Notes under the pieces: model-generated | Databases searched by the model: none | Seen by the model: the letters and a program-made list of their open reading frames with translations, nothing else | Told to the model about the DNA's origin: nothing | Translations under genes and position numbers: made by a program | Shown: piece by piece, positions 55,126 through 63,563 of the stretch | How the letters are laid out: each line of letters opens with the position of its first letter | Numbering within the stretch: the stretch's first letter is position 1 | Source: Vibrio pacinii DSM 19139 | GTDB taxonomy: Bacteria > Pseudomonadota > Gammaproteobacteria > Enterobacterales > Vibrionaceae | DNA length: 64,000 bases | Direction of reading: 5' to 3' | NCBI RefSeq assembly: GCF_000711795.1 | Contig: NZ_JONH01000002.1 | Span: 372,001 to 436,000 of the forward strand

Positions 55126-56337
55126 ATGAGTATTTTTCGATTTCCACCGATCGTTTGGCTCGGTATTGCCATTCTGATTGTCTGTCTTGGTATCAGACAA
55201 TCATTTGGTATTTTTATGATGCCAATCTCGGACTATTTTCACACAGGACGTGAATTCTTTAGCTTCGCGATTGCGCTGCAAAACCTATTGTTTGGCGTTT
55301 TTCAACCCTTTGTTGGTATGGCGGCCGATCGTTTTGGGTCAAAGCGAATTATTATCCTTGGCGCCATCAGTTATGGTTTAGGTCTATATTTGACCTCACT
55401 TGCCATGGCGCCGAGTGTTCTTTATCTCACTCTGGGGGTTCTCGTTGGCCTTGGTTTGAGTGCAACCAGTTACGTTATTGTGCTCGGAGCGGTCGCTAAA
55501 GTCGTGCCTGCAGAGCATGCTGCTAAAGCATTTGGTCTTACCACGGCGGCGGGCTCGTTTGGTATGTTTGCCATGATCCCGGGCGCGCACACCTTGCTCA
55601 GTGAGTTTGGTTGGCAAGCGGCGCTGCAAGTGTTTGCGCTGTTGTGCACGACTATGATTGTGTTTGCGCTGTTTATGCGTACCAGTCAATCGTCTCACAA
55701 TGCAACCATGCAAAGTCATGCAGAGCAGCAACAAACACTACGACAAGCGCTGACACAAGCGTTTGCCCACAAAGGTTACTGGTTAATTCACTTAGGTTTC
55801 TTTGTCTGCGGCTTTCACGTGATGTTTATAGCGACGCATTTGCCAAGCTATTTGGCTGATAAGCAGTTACCCGCCTCGACAGCAGCAATGGCGTTGGCGT
55901 ACGTGGGCATTTTTAATATCTTTGGCTCGTATTTTTGGGGAGTAATGGGCGATAAATTTAATAAGCGCCATACGATGTCCGCGCTCTATTTGATGCGCAC
56001 TTTGGTTATAGCAGCGTTTGTGACCCTGCCTGTGACAGAACATACTGCAGCGATATTTGGCGCCGCGATTGGGTTTTGTTGGTTAGGCACGGTGCCGCTA
56101 ACGTCGGGCTTAGTACGTCAGATCTTCGGTGCGAAATATCTATCGACTTTATACGGCTTGGTGTTTTTTACCCACCAGGTGGGCAGTTTCTTAGGCGCTT
56201 GGGCGGGTGGCCGAATCTATGACTACTACGGTTCCTATGAGCCAATTTGGTGGTCAACTGTGGTGTTGGCGTTTGCCGCGGCCTTGATTCATTTACCGAT
56301 CAATGACCAACCTGTGCGTCAATTAGAAACGGCGTAA
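55126..56337 (+). CDS. MFS transporter, monocarboxylate/OFA-like
   Basis: Inner-membrane carrier of 403 residues with about twelve hydrophobic spans and the loop-2 motif GMAADRFGSKRII. The N-terminal IRQSFGIFMMPISDYF and the TTAAGSFGMF region resemble oxalate/formate- or monocarboxylate-type carriers. The substrate is unknown. It follows the His-rich peptide gene by 9 bases, so a metal-linked or sulfur-linked role shared with that peptide and the rhodanese is possible but speculative. Confidence 0.85.
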   Translation: MSIFRFPPIVWLGIAILIVCLGIRQSFGIFMMPISDYFHTGREFFSFAIALQNLLFGVFQPFVGMAADRFGSKRIIILGAISYGLGLYLTSLAMAPSVLYLTLGVLVGLGLSATSYVIVLGAVAKVVPAEHAAKAFGLTTAAGSFGMFAMIPGAHTLLSEFGWQAALQVFALLCTTMIVFALFMRTSQSSHNATMQSHAEQQQTLRQALTQAFAHKGYWLIHLGFFVCGFHVMFIATHLPSYLADKQLPASTAAMALAYVGIFNIFGSYFWGVMGDKFNKRHTMSALYLMRTLVIAAFVTLPVTEHTAAIFGAAIGFCWLGTVPLTSGLVRQIFGAKYLSTLYGLVFFTHQVGSFLGAWAGGRIYDYYGSYEPIWWSTVVLAFAAALIHLPINDQPVRQLETA

Positions 56338-56385
56338 TTAACCTTGCTCAACTAAACTCTATACGCTTGTCGTTACGTATAAACT

Positions 56386-56410
56386 CAGCGAGGCAACCTA
56401 GGCCTCGCTG
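56386..56410 (+). terminator. Intrinsic terminator after the MFS gene
   Basis: CAGCGAGGC / GCCTCGCTG perfect 9-bp stem with a 7-base loop, then ATTGTTTT. It lies 21 bases before the cry gene. Confidence 0.82.
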
Positions 56411-56430
56411 ATTGTTTTACAGGAGAAAAA

Positions 56431-57714
56431 ATGTTGCAGCAAACGATCGGGCTTTATTGGTTCAGTCATGACCTAAGAGTTGAAGACAACAATTTGCTAG
56501 CGCTCGCCGCAAAAGAAGTGGATGCGTTGATTTGCGTCTATTGCCCTGCTGCGATTAGCCCTTTTTTGGCGCAATTTTCACAGCAAACTCAGTTTGGCAC
56601 TGAGAAACAACGATTTATTGATCAGTCATTACACGATCTTGCTTTCCAGCTATCTCAATTCGACCAACAGCTAATGATCTTAAACGAGGACCCTTTTGAT
56701 GCTCTGCATGAGCTTGTCAGCTCCGCGAAGGTCACTCATCTCTATTGCAATCGACATAGTGGTTACAATGAGCAGCGTTGCGTACAAGCTTTGCAGCAAA
56801 CTTTCCCGTTACTCAAAGTCAGGCAAGAAAATGTCAGCAGCCTATTCCACGCAGAGCAACTGCCTTTTGACCTCGACCAATTACCGAATACATTCACGCA
56901 GTTTCGCAAGCGCGTTGAGTCGCTTGAGTTACCTGCTTGTGCCAGCGTGAGTTCACTGCCGCAAGCGATTGAGCTTCCTTTTGCAAGCCTAGCTCCAGTT
57001 AAATACCCGACCAACGAGCAATGGTTGATTGGCGGGTCAACAGCGGGACTTGAGCATTGCCGAGATTATTTTGCAACTCACAATGCAAGTCAGTACAAAC
57101 TAACTCGCAACGGTTTGGAGGGCAAAGATTACTCGACCAAATTCTCTGCTTGGCTTGCGCTCGGGTGTGTATCACCAAGGCAGATAATGCGTCAGCTCTT
57201 AAGTTATCAAGCTCAGCATGGCGCTAATGACTCGACCTATTGGATCTATTTTGAGCTGCTGTGGCGAGAGTTTTTTTATTGGTACGCGATAAAACAGGGG
57301 CAACGACTGTTTGTTCACTCGGGTTTAAAAACAGCGGCAGTAAGCAAGCATTTTAATCAGGCACGCTTTGACGCTTGGGTTCAAGGCCGAACTGGGTATG
57401 CCATTGTTGATGCCTGTATGCGCCAGCTTAGCCAAACCGGATATATGTCAAACCGTGGCCGCCAATTGGTCGCCAGCTGCTTTATTCATGAGCTCGGATT
57501 AGACTGGCGTTATGGTGCGGCTTACTTTGAAACTCAGTTGATTGATTACGATGTCGCGTCCAATTGGGGCAATTGGCAATATTTGGCGGGAGTCGGTGCC
57601 GATACTAATCCAAATCGTCAATTTAATCTCGAAAAACAAACCGCGATGTATGATCCACACGGGGTATTTATTGCCCGCTGGCTTGAGACCAACAATCATG
57701 GAGTGACACCATAG
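56431..57714 (+). CDS. Cryptochrome/photolyase, DASH family
   Basis: FAD-binding blue-light protein of 427 residues. It has the N-terminal photolyase alpha/beta domain (LYWFSHDLRVEDNNLL at about 8-23) and the FAD domain (FSAWLALGCVSPRQIM, WREFFYWYAIKQG, YAIVDACMRQLSQTGYMSNRGRQ and DVASNWGNWQYLAGVGADTNP at about 380, the last being a DASH marker). DASH enzymes repair cyclobutane dimers in single-stranded DNA and bind methenyl-THF (family knowledge). Its stop shares one base with the next photolyase gene. Confidence 0.92.
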   Translation: MLQQTIGLYWFSHDLRVEDNNLLALAAKEVDALICVYCPAAISPFLAQFSQQTQFGTEKQRFIDQSLHDLAFQLSQFDQQLMILNEDPFDALHELVSSAKVTHLYCNRHSGYNEQRCVQALQQTFPLLKVRQENVSSLFHAEQLPFDLDQLPNTFTQFRKRVESLELPACASVSSLPQAIELPFASLAPVKYPTNEQWLIGGSTAGLEHCRDYFATHNASQYKLTRNGLEGKDYSTKFSAWLALGCVSPRQIMRQLLSYQAQHGANDSTYWIYFELLWREFFYWYAIKQGQRLFVHSGLKTAAVSKHFNQARFDAWVQGRTGYAIVDACMRQLSQTGYMSNRGRQLVASCFIHELGLDWRYGAAYFETQLIDYDVASNWGNWQYLAGVGADTNPNRQFNLEKQTAMYDPHGVFIARWLETNNHGVTP

Positions 57715-59258
57715 TGCAATTTAATACCATTCGACTGATTTTGGGCGATCAGCTTAATAGTAACCATTCATGGTTTGCTCAGGTCGATGATTCAGTGCTT
57801 TATCTTATTGCAGAGCTTGATCAAGAGGCGCACTACACTCGCCATCATATCCAGAAAATATGCGCTTTCTTTGCCGCGATGGAGACGTTTTCCTATCAGT
57901 TGCAAGAGCAAGGCCATCAGGTGCTGCATTTGACCTTAGATGAAACTAAGCCGTTCGACTCGCTCAGTGACTTGATTGGTCATTATGTCGCGACAACGGG
58001 CGCGAGTAAGTTTGAGTATCAAAGACCCGATGAATACCGCCTCTCTATACAGTTAGAGGCGCTCAAGCTAGAACAATGTGCATCACAACGTGTTGAAACG
58101 GAGCATTTCTTATTGCCTTACCCAGAGATTTGCGAGCATTTCAATAAAGGCAAACATGTGATGATGGAGCATTTTTATCGCAAGATGCGTAAGCGCTTTG
58201 ATATTTTAATGGATCAGGGAAAGCCGGTGGGCGGAAAGTGGAATTATGATGCCAACAATCGAAATAAGCTCAAACCAACCGATATTGAGCAACTTCCTGA
58301 ACCGCTGATGTTTTCTGTGCCTATCGACGCAATACTTGAGCGCATCGAACGCCACAAAATTAGTACCTTAGGCAAAATAGGACCGACGTTATTTTGGCCC
58401 GTTAACCGCAATCAAAGTTTGTCACTGTTGGCGCATTTTTGTCAGGTTTGCTTGCCTCTGTTTGGTCGTTTTCAAGATGCGATGACCACGCAGCATTCGG
58501 CGAAGTGGAGCTTATACCACAGTCGACTGTCATTCTCGCTCAACAGTAAAATGTTAAGCCCGCTTGAGGTGGTTGAGGCGGCGTTGTCGGCTTATGGAAA
58601 AAACCCTGACATTGATATCGCTCAGGTAGAAGGTTTTATCCGACAAATCATCGGTTGGCGTGAATATGTTCGTGGTGTCTATTGGATCAACATGCCAGAG
58701 TATGCGCATAAAAATCATCTTAAGGCACAAAACCACCTCCCTGACTACTTCTGGAATGGCAAAACCAAAATGGCCTGTCTGAGTCAAGCGATAGGTCAAT
58801 CGTTGGATTATGCGTACGCGCATCATATACAGCGCTTAATGGTAACGGGGAATTTCTGTTTAATCAGCGAAATTGAACCGAGTCAGGTCGATGCTTGGTA
58901 TCTAGGTATCTATATTGATGCGATTGAGTGGGTGGAAATGCCCAACACTCGTGGAATGGCGCTATTTGCCGATGGCGGTGTGGTCGGTACCAAGCCTTAT
59001 GCGGCCAGTGGTGCGTATATCAATCGTATGAGTGACTACTGCAAGAGCTGTCATTATCAGATTAAGAGTAAAAGTGGTGAACGTTCTTGTCCGATGAACA
59101 GCTTGTATTGGCGATTTATGGTCAAACATCGTGATACGTTAGCCTCCAACCCTCGTATCGGTGTGATTTATCGTTCTTGGGATAACATGGACTCTGACGC
59201 ACAACAAGCGGTGTTAGAGACGGCGCAAGGCTATCTGAATAACTTAAATCACTTATAG
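57714..59258 (+). CDS. Iron-sulfur bacterial photolyase/cryptochrome (FeS-BCP, PhrB-like)
   Basis: Protein of 514 residues of the FeS-BCP group. The DUF523-like N-terminus starts RLILGDQLNSNHSWF. The four cluster ligands are visible as C355, C443, C446 and C459. The steps of 88, 3 and 13 residues are those of Agrobacterium PhrB (350, 438, 441, 454, from memory), a (6-4) photolyase with a [4Fe-4S] cluster. MALFADGGVVGTKPYAASGAY is typical of the group. It starts with GTG overlapping the DASH stop (TAGTG). Together the two genes could cover both main UV lesions. Confidence 0.92.
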   Translation: MQFNTIRLILGDQLNSNHSWFAQVDDSVLYLIAELDQEAHYTRHHIQKICAFFAAMETFSYQLQEQGHQVLHLTLDETKPFDSLSDLIGHYVATTGASKFEYQRPDEYRLSIQLEALKLEQCASQRVETEHFLLPYPEICEHFNKGKHVMMEHFYRKMRKRFDILMDQGKPVGGKWNYDANNRNKLKPTDIEQLPEPLMFSVPIDAILERIERHKISTLGKIGPTLFWPVNRNQSLSLLAHFCQVCLPLFGRFQDAMTTQHSAKWSLYHSRLSFSLNSKMLSPLEVVEAALSAYGKNPDIDIAQVEGFIRQIIGWREYVRGVYWINMPEYAHKNHLKAQNHLPDYFWNGKTKMACLSQAIGQSLDYAYAHHIQRLMVTGNFCLISEIEPSQVDAWYLGIYIDAIEWVEMPNTRGMALFADGGVVGTKPYAASGAYINRMSDYCKSCHYQIKSKSGERSCPMNSLYWRFMVKHRDTLASNPRIGVIYRSWDNMDSDAQQAVLETAQGYLNNLNHL

Positions 59259-59350
59259 ATAAATTGGTTATATGGTGGATAATCGCGGTTGATTAGATGT
59301 TCAATTGGACTATGATAGGTGTTCATTTTCCTTTGAATTAAAGGGTTTAT

Positions 59351-60079
59351 ATGCTCGCCGAGTGGATAACACCAGAGGCAATGATTGCCGCGTTGCTGAT
59401 TTTTTTGGGCTCTTTTGTTCAAACCGCGATTGGTTTTGGTTTGGCCATTGTTGCCGCGCCGCTGTTGTTTTTGATCTCGCCGGACTATGTGCCTGCGCCT
59501 ATCTGTTTAGTGGCGTTATTTATTTCAATACTTAACGCGTTGAAGCATCGTGATAGTGTTGAAATCGGTGGCTTGAAGATGGCATTGATTGGCCGAGTGC
59601 CAGGCTCGATAGCTGGTGGCGTGCTATTGGTGATGGTATCGACCGATTTACTTGCCCTATGGCTTGGATTTCTCGTGCTGCTTGCCGTGGTAGTGAGTTT
59701 ATTGCCGTTTCGTATTGAGCCTACACCAACAAGAATGGGCATAGCTGGCTTTTTCTCGGGCTTTTTTGGTACCAGTTCGGCGATTGGAGGCCCACCAATG
59801 GCACTGTTGCTGCAACATCAAGAAGCCAACCAGCTGCGAGGTAATCTGTCGGCTTTTTTTGTTTTTAGTTCGATTATCTCGCTTATTATCCAAGTTCCTG
59901 CCGGTTTTCTGACCTTGCACCACTTATGGATCTCTGTACCACTCATCCCGGCTGCATGGCTTGGTTATAAGTTAGCGCGAGCAACGACACAAACCTTGCC
60001 CAAACAACAAATTCGTATCGGTGCTCTGTTGCTATGTTCAATCAGTGGCGGTACTGCGGTATGGCAAGGAATGAGCTAG
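59351..60079 (+). CDS. TSUP (TauE/SafE) family permease
   Basis: Inner-membrane protein of 242 residues with about seven to eight hydrophobic spans. The two family stretches are GSFVQTAIGFGLAIVAAPLLFLI (about 20-42) and SGFFGTSSAIGGPPMALLLQHQ (about 136-157). TSUP members carry small organic or sulfur-containing anions such as sulfite or sulfoacetate; the substrate here is unknown. It starts 92 bases after the photolyase. Confidence 0.85.
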   Translation: MLAEWITPEAMIAALLIFLGSFVQTAIGFGLAIVAAPLLFLISPDYVPAPICLVALFISILNALKHRDSVEIGGLKMALIGRVPGSIAGGVLLVMVSTDLLALWLGFLVLLAVVVSLLPFRIEPTPTRMGIAGFFSGFFGTSSAIGGPPMALLLQHQEANQLRGNLSAFFVFSSIISLIIQVPAGFLTLHHLWISVPLIPAAWLGYKLARATTQTLPKQQIRIGALLLCSISGGTAVWQGMS

Positions 60080-60138
60080 GCGTTTGGCAATCGCCCCAAT
60101 ATCAATCGGTTTATAGTTAATTAGCGAGGAAAAACGCA

Positions 60139-60570
60139 GTGCTAAGAGTATTAGGTAATATTATTTGGTTCCTATGTGGCGGCATTATTATGGGGCTGAT
60201 GTGGTGGTTTTTCGGGCTGTTGGCCTTTATTAGTATCATTGGTATTCCATGGGGACGTGCGTGTTTTGTGATGGGAAACTTTTCGTTTTTCCCATTCGGT
60301 CAAGAAGCGGTCAGTCGCAGCGAATTAACCAATGAATTAGATATAGGGACCAGTCCACTCGGAACGATTGGTAACATTATTTGGTTTTTACTCGCAGGAA
60401 TTTGGCTTGCGATTGGTCATATTATGTCGGCGGTGGCGTGTTTTATCACCATTATCGGTATTCCTTTCGCGTTGCAGCACCTGAAACTTGCGCTGATTTC
60501 ATTAGCACCAATTGGTAAAACGGTGGTGCCGAAAGAGCAAGCGGCGATGGCGCGTTACGGTAAACGTTAA
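60139..60570 (+). CDS. yccF: YccF-family inner-membrane protein
   Basis: Membrane protein of 143 residues built from two copies of the YccF (DUF307) repeat, each with LGNIIWFL-type and IIGIPxxxx stretches (about 4-45 and 74-118). E. coli YccF has a similar length and plan. Function is unknown. The start is GTG with GAGG upstream. Confidence 0.88.
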   Translation: MLRVLGNIIWFLCGGIIMGLMWWFFGLLAFISIIGIPWGRACFVMGNFSFFPFGQEAVSRSELTNELDIGTSPLGTIGNIIWFLLAGIWLAIGHIMSAVACFITIIGIPFALQHLKLALISLAPIGKTVVPKEQAAMARYGKR

Positions 60571-60584
60571 TCGATGCCACAGAG

Positions 60585-60619
60585 AAAAGGCCTATCGGGA
60601 TAACCGATAGGCCTTTTTT
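60585..60619. terminator. Bidirectional terminator between yccF and the binding-protein gene
   Basis: Perfect 14-bp inverted repeat AAAAGGCCTATCGG / CCGATAGGCCTTTT with a 5-base loop, A-run before and T-run after, serving both convergent genes. Confidence 0.93.
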
Positions 60620-60620
60620 G

Positions 60621-61394
60621 TTAGAGCTCTTCACCATAAATATCGAATGAGAAGTACTTGGCGGCGATTTTGTCGTAGGTTCCATTGGCGCGAATGGTCT
60701 TGATTGCCTGATTAAACTTTTCGGCCAGTTCTTGGTCTTTTTGACGCAGAGCCAGCGCGGTTCCCTCGCCAATATAGGCTTTGTCCGTTACCGCTTTGCC
60801 CACAAACTCAAAACCTTGGCCGATTGGCTTGTCTAAAAACGCCAGTGCTAGCTGATCGGAGTTACCAAAAGTGGCATCCAAACGTCCGTTTGCCATATCG
60901 ATGAAGACTTCATCTTGGCCTGAGTAGCGTTTGATGGTGGCCACTGAGCCAAATTTGTCGCTGACATAACGATCGTGAATTGTCCCGCTTTGTACGCCGA
61001 TCACTTTGTCTTTCAGCCCCGCGACACTGACTTCGATTGCGTTGTCTGCATTGGCGACAAAACGCGCAGGGGTTTGATAATATTTATCCGTAAAGAGAAC
61101 GCGTTTTTTGCGCTCTTCAGTAATTCGCATCGATGCCATTATCACATCTGATTTACGGGCTAACAGGCTTGGAATTAGCGAGTCCCAACCTTGCGAAACC
61201 CAAGTACATTCCAATTTTGCTTGTTGGCACAAAGCATCGGCAATTTCGATATCGAAGCCGACTGGATTACCGCTTGAGTCCATATAGTTGAACGGTGGAT
61301 AGGTAAAATCAGACGCTAAACGTACTTCTTTGGCCAGTAACGGGGTAGAGAATAGTGCAGCGGCGCAAGCGAAAGCGCTAAGCATTTTGTTCAT
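60621..61394 (-). CDS. Periplasmic amino-acid-binding protein (SBP_bac_3)
   Basis: Secreted binding protein of 257 residues with a signal peptide (MNKMLSAFACAAALFSTPLL, cut near LLA-KEV). Family stretches seen are DFTYPPFNYMDSSGNPVGFD, VSQGWDSLIPSLLARKSDVI and MASMRITEERKKRVLFTDKY. It is closest in plan to the basic-amino-acid group (ArgT/HisJ/ArtJ-like). No permease or ATPase gene is next to it; instead it follows an aminotransferase with a 17-base overlap. It could serve a distant ABC system. Confidence 0.88.
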   Translation of the reverse strand: MNKMLSAFACAAALFSTPLLAKEVRLASDFTYPPFNYMDSSGNPVGFDIEIADALCQQAKLECTWVSQGWDSLIPSLLARKSDVIMASMRITEERKKRVLFTDKYYQTPARFVANADNAIEVSVAGLKDKVIGVQSGTIHDRYVSDKFGSVATIKRYSGQDEVFIDMANGRLDATFGNSDQLALAFLDKPIGQGFEFVGKAVTDKAYIGEGTALALRQKDQELAEKFNQAIKTIRANGTYDKIAAKYFSFDIYGEEL

Positions 61395-62496
61395 GTTTAA
61401 TTTCCTTATTATTTTCAATCGATATTGTCCGTTGATGAGGGTAGTTGCAAATGGTTTCCGCAACGTCTCGCATACTGTTTTTTGAGCCAATCGTGATTCT
61501 GACGCAATGTTTGAGGCTAGGCTCATGCGCTTGGTTGCGCGTCACTATGCCCTGCTCTAATAGGAATTCAAATAGGTCGACCTCGCACTGAGTTCGAATC
61601 AGAACAAAGTTGGTTGCCGATGGATAGATGGTTTCAATCCAGTCGAGGTGTTGAATCTGTTCGATGAACTGCTGTCTGGTGGCAACGAGTTCGTGGGTAT
61701 GTTGGGTGACTTTATCTATTCCCTGAGGGCTTAATGCTTGTAATACGATCTCGGCGGAGCTGTCTGGCATTGGGTATGGCGGGATAAGCTTAGCAACAAA
61801 ATCCATGACAGAGGACTGGGCGATGACAAAACCACATCGTACGGCCGCGAGGCCAAAGGCTTTTGATAAGGTACGAATGACGACGAGGTTGGGGTAATGT
61901 GCGACTAAGTCGACCACGCTTTGCTCAAGTTCAAACTCAATATAGGCTTCATCGACAACCACAAGGGCGCTGTTTTGTGTTTGCTCCAAGACAGAAATAA
62001 TCTTATCTCGATTGAGCAATTGTCCGGTGGGATTGTTCGGCGAGCAAAGAAAAATGAGATTAGCTTGTTGTGCCGCTGCAACCACCTGATCAACATCAAG
62101 TTCAAAATCGGGAGCGAGCAGTGGGCAGTCAATCACATCGATAGCCAGCGATTCGGCGCAGAATTCATACATCGCATAAGTAGGGCTGCAAATGGCAATG
62201 GAGTCTTTACCTGGCTGACAAAAGGTTCGGACTAGTAAGTCAATAGCCTCATCGGCGCCACGCACTGCCAGCGTTGGTTGTTCACAATGGCAGTATGCTT
62301 GATAAGCTTTAGCGATCTCATAAGGTAAAAAATCGGGGTAGCGATGGAGTGGGGTTTGACGAGCTTGATACTGTATTGGCGTTTCAAGTTCATTGGCATT
62401 TAACCATAACCTTCCTGAGCCACCGATACGCCGCGCCGATTGGTATGGTATTAACTTTTTTATGTTCTCTGGAGCGAGTTTTTCAGCAAGTGACAT
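61378..62496 (-). CDS. HisC-like PLP aminotransferase
   Basis: Fold-type I aminotransferase of 372 residues related to histidinol-phosphate aminotransferase. Seen are CSPNNPTGQLLN (about 155-166), VVVDEAYIEF and the PLP lysine in RTLSKAFGLAAVRCGF (about 210-225), with a C-terminal HCVRITIG. It is outside any his operon and paired with an amino-acid-binding protein gene, so it may act on a scavenged amino acid instead of in histidine synthesis (inference). It starts at the ATG 62494-62496 (MSLAEKLAP) and diverges from a LysR gene. Confidence 0.87.
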   Translation of the reverse strand: MSLAEKLAPENIKKLIPYQSARRIGGSGRLWLNANELETPIQYQARQTPLHRYPDFLPYEIAKAYQAYCHCEQPTLAVRGADEAIDLLVRTFCQPGKDSIAICSPTYAMYEFCAESLAIDVIDCPLLAPDFELDVDQVVAAAQQANLIFLCSPNNPTGQLLNRDKIISVLEQTQNSALVVVDEAYIEFELEQSVVDLVAHYPNLVVIRTLSKAFGLAAVRCGFVIAQSSVMDFVAKLIPPYPMPDSSAEIVLQALSPQGIDKVTQHTHELVATRQQFIEQIQHLDWIETIYPSATNFVLIRTQCEVDLFEFLLEQGIVTRNQAHEPSLKHCVRITIGSKNSMRDVAETICNYPHQRTISIENNKEIKHEQNA

Positions 62497-62648
62497 CGTG
62501 TAAGTTATCCTATAGTGAATATTTAGTCGCACAAAAGTTGTTAAAGTAACTAAATTCCCTTTCTAGATAACAATCTAGTCAATAATTGTTTTCGGTTGAA
62601 TCGAAATAAAGGCATACTAGCCATGCAAAAAAATCATGGATGATAAAA

Positions 62649-63563
62649 ATGAACAGCCGACTCCCTTCAACAAAAAATTTGCAAGCCTTTCTCGCGACAG
62701 CTCAGTATCTCAATTTTACTCATGCCGCTGAGACGCTCAATATGACGCAAGGAGCGATCAGTCGTCAGATACAAGCATTAGAAAGTTTAATCGGCGTCGC
62801 CTTATTTTATCGACAGGCTCGTGGATTAGCGTTGACGCCGGAGGGCGCGAAGTTTGTACCGTTTGCTGAGGACATTATTCATCGTTTACAGACGGCCATC
62901 AGAGAAGTTGCAGACAGTGCTAACCGGATTAAGCTCAATGCACCAAGCTGTATTACGTCATGGCTGTTGACACGTATCGCCAACTTTCAACAAGCCTACC
63001 CTGATGTCAATGTGGAGTTAACGTCGACGACTAAACACCAAGCGGTGCCAAACTTTGACAGCTTCGACCTTATCATTACGTATGGTAAGCCGATACGCAG
63101 CAAAGCCGTTGAACAGCTGGTTCTATTTGACGAAGTGCTGGCGCCAGTATGCTCTCCCGAACTATGGCAAAGCATCGCTCTACATAGCGATCATGGTGAG
63201 CTTGATGAGTTAGCAACGTTAAAGCGCTGTACTTGGCTGCATGCCAATACAGAACAATCGGATTGGTCGTTGTGGTTAGCATCGTGTGGCTACAAAAACG
63301 TGCTCGGTAAGGGTAACCAAACCTTTGCAACCCTAGATCAAGCGATGAATGCTGCTCAACAAGGTTTTGGTCTCGCCATCGGTGATATCACGCTGGCCGC
63401 GCAAGACATACAATCAAAGCGATTAGTCCGTCCATTTGCCTTTAGTGTCCGATCTGGTCATAGTTATCATCTGCTAAACCCCAAGCATGAAGAGACGCCA
63501 AGAGTGAGCGAGTTGATCCACTGGTTGGTGAAAGAGAGTGATAAGGCACAAGCGTTGGGTTAA
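62649..63563 (+). CDS. LysR-family regulator, GcvA-like
   Basis: Regulator of 304 residues with an N-terminal helix-turn-helix (FLATAQYLNFTHAAETLNMT, then QGAISRQIQALESLIG) and an effector domain (about 90-300). Features such as FYRQARGLALTPEG fit the GcvA/AmpR branch. It is divergent from the aminotransferase and binding-protein operon, which it probably regulates. The second ATG is chosen because GGA lies 8 bases upstream; an ATG at 62640 is the alternative. Its stop overlaps the convergent last gene by 4 bases. Confidence 0.88.
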   Translation: MNSRLPSTKNLQAFLATAQYLNFTHAAETLNMTQGAISRQIQALESLIGVALFYRQARGLALTPEGAKFVPFAEDIIHRLQTAIREVADSANRIKLNAPSCITSWLLTRIANFQQAYPDVNVELTSTTKHQAVPNFDSFDLIITYGKPIRSKAVEQLVLFDEVLAPVCSPELWQSIALHSDHGELDELATLKRCTWLHANTEQSDWSLWLASCGYKNVLGKGNQTFATLDQAMNAAQQGFGLAIGDITLAAQDIQSKRLVRPFAFSVRSGHSYHLLNPKHEETPRVSELIHWLVKESDKAQALG

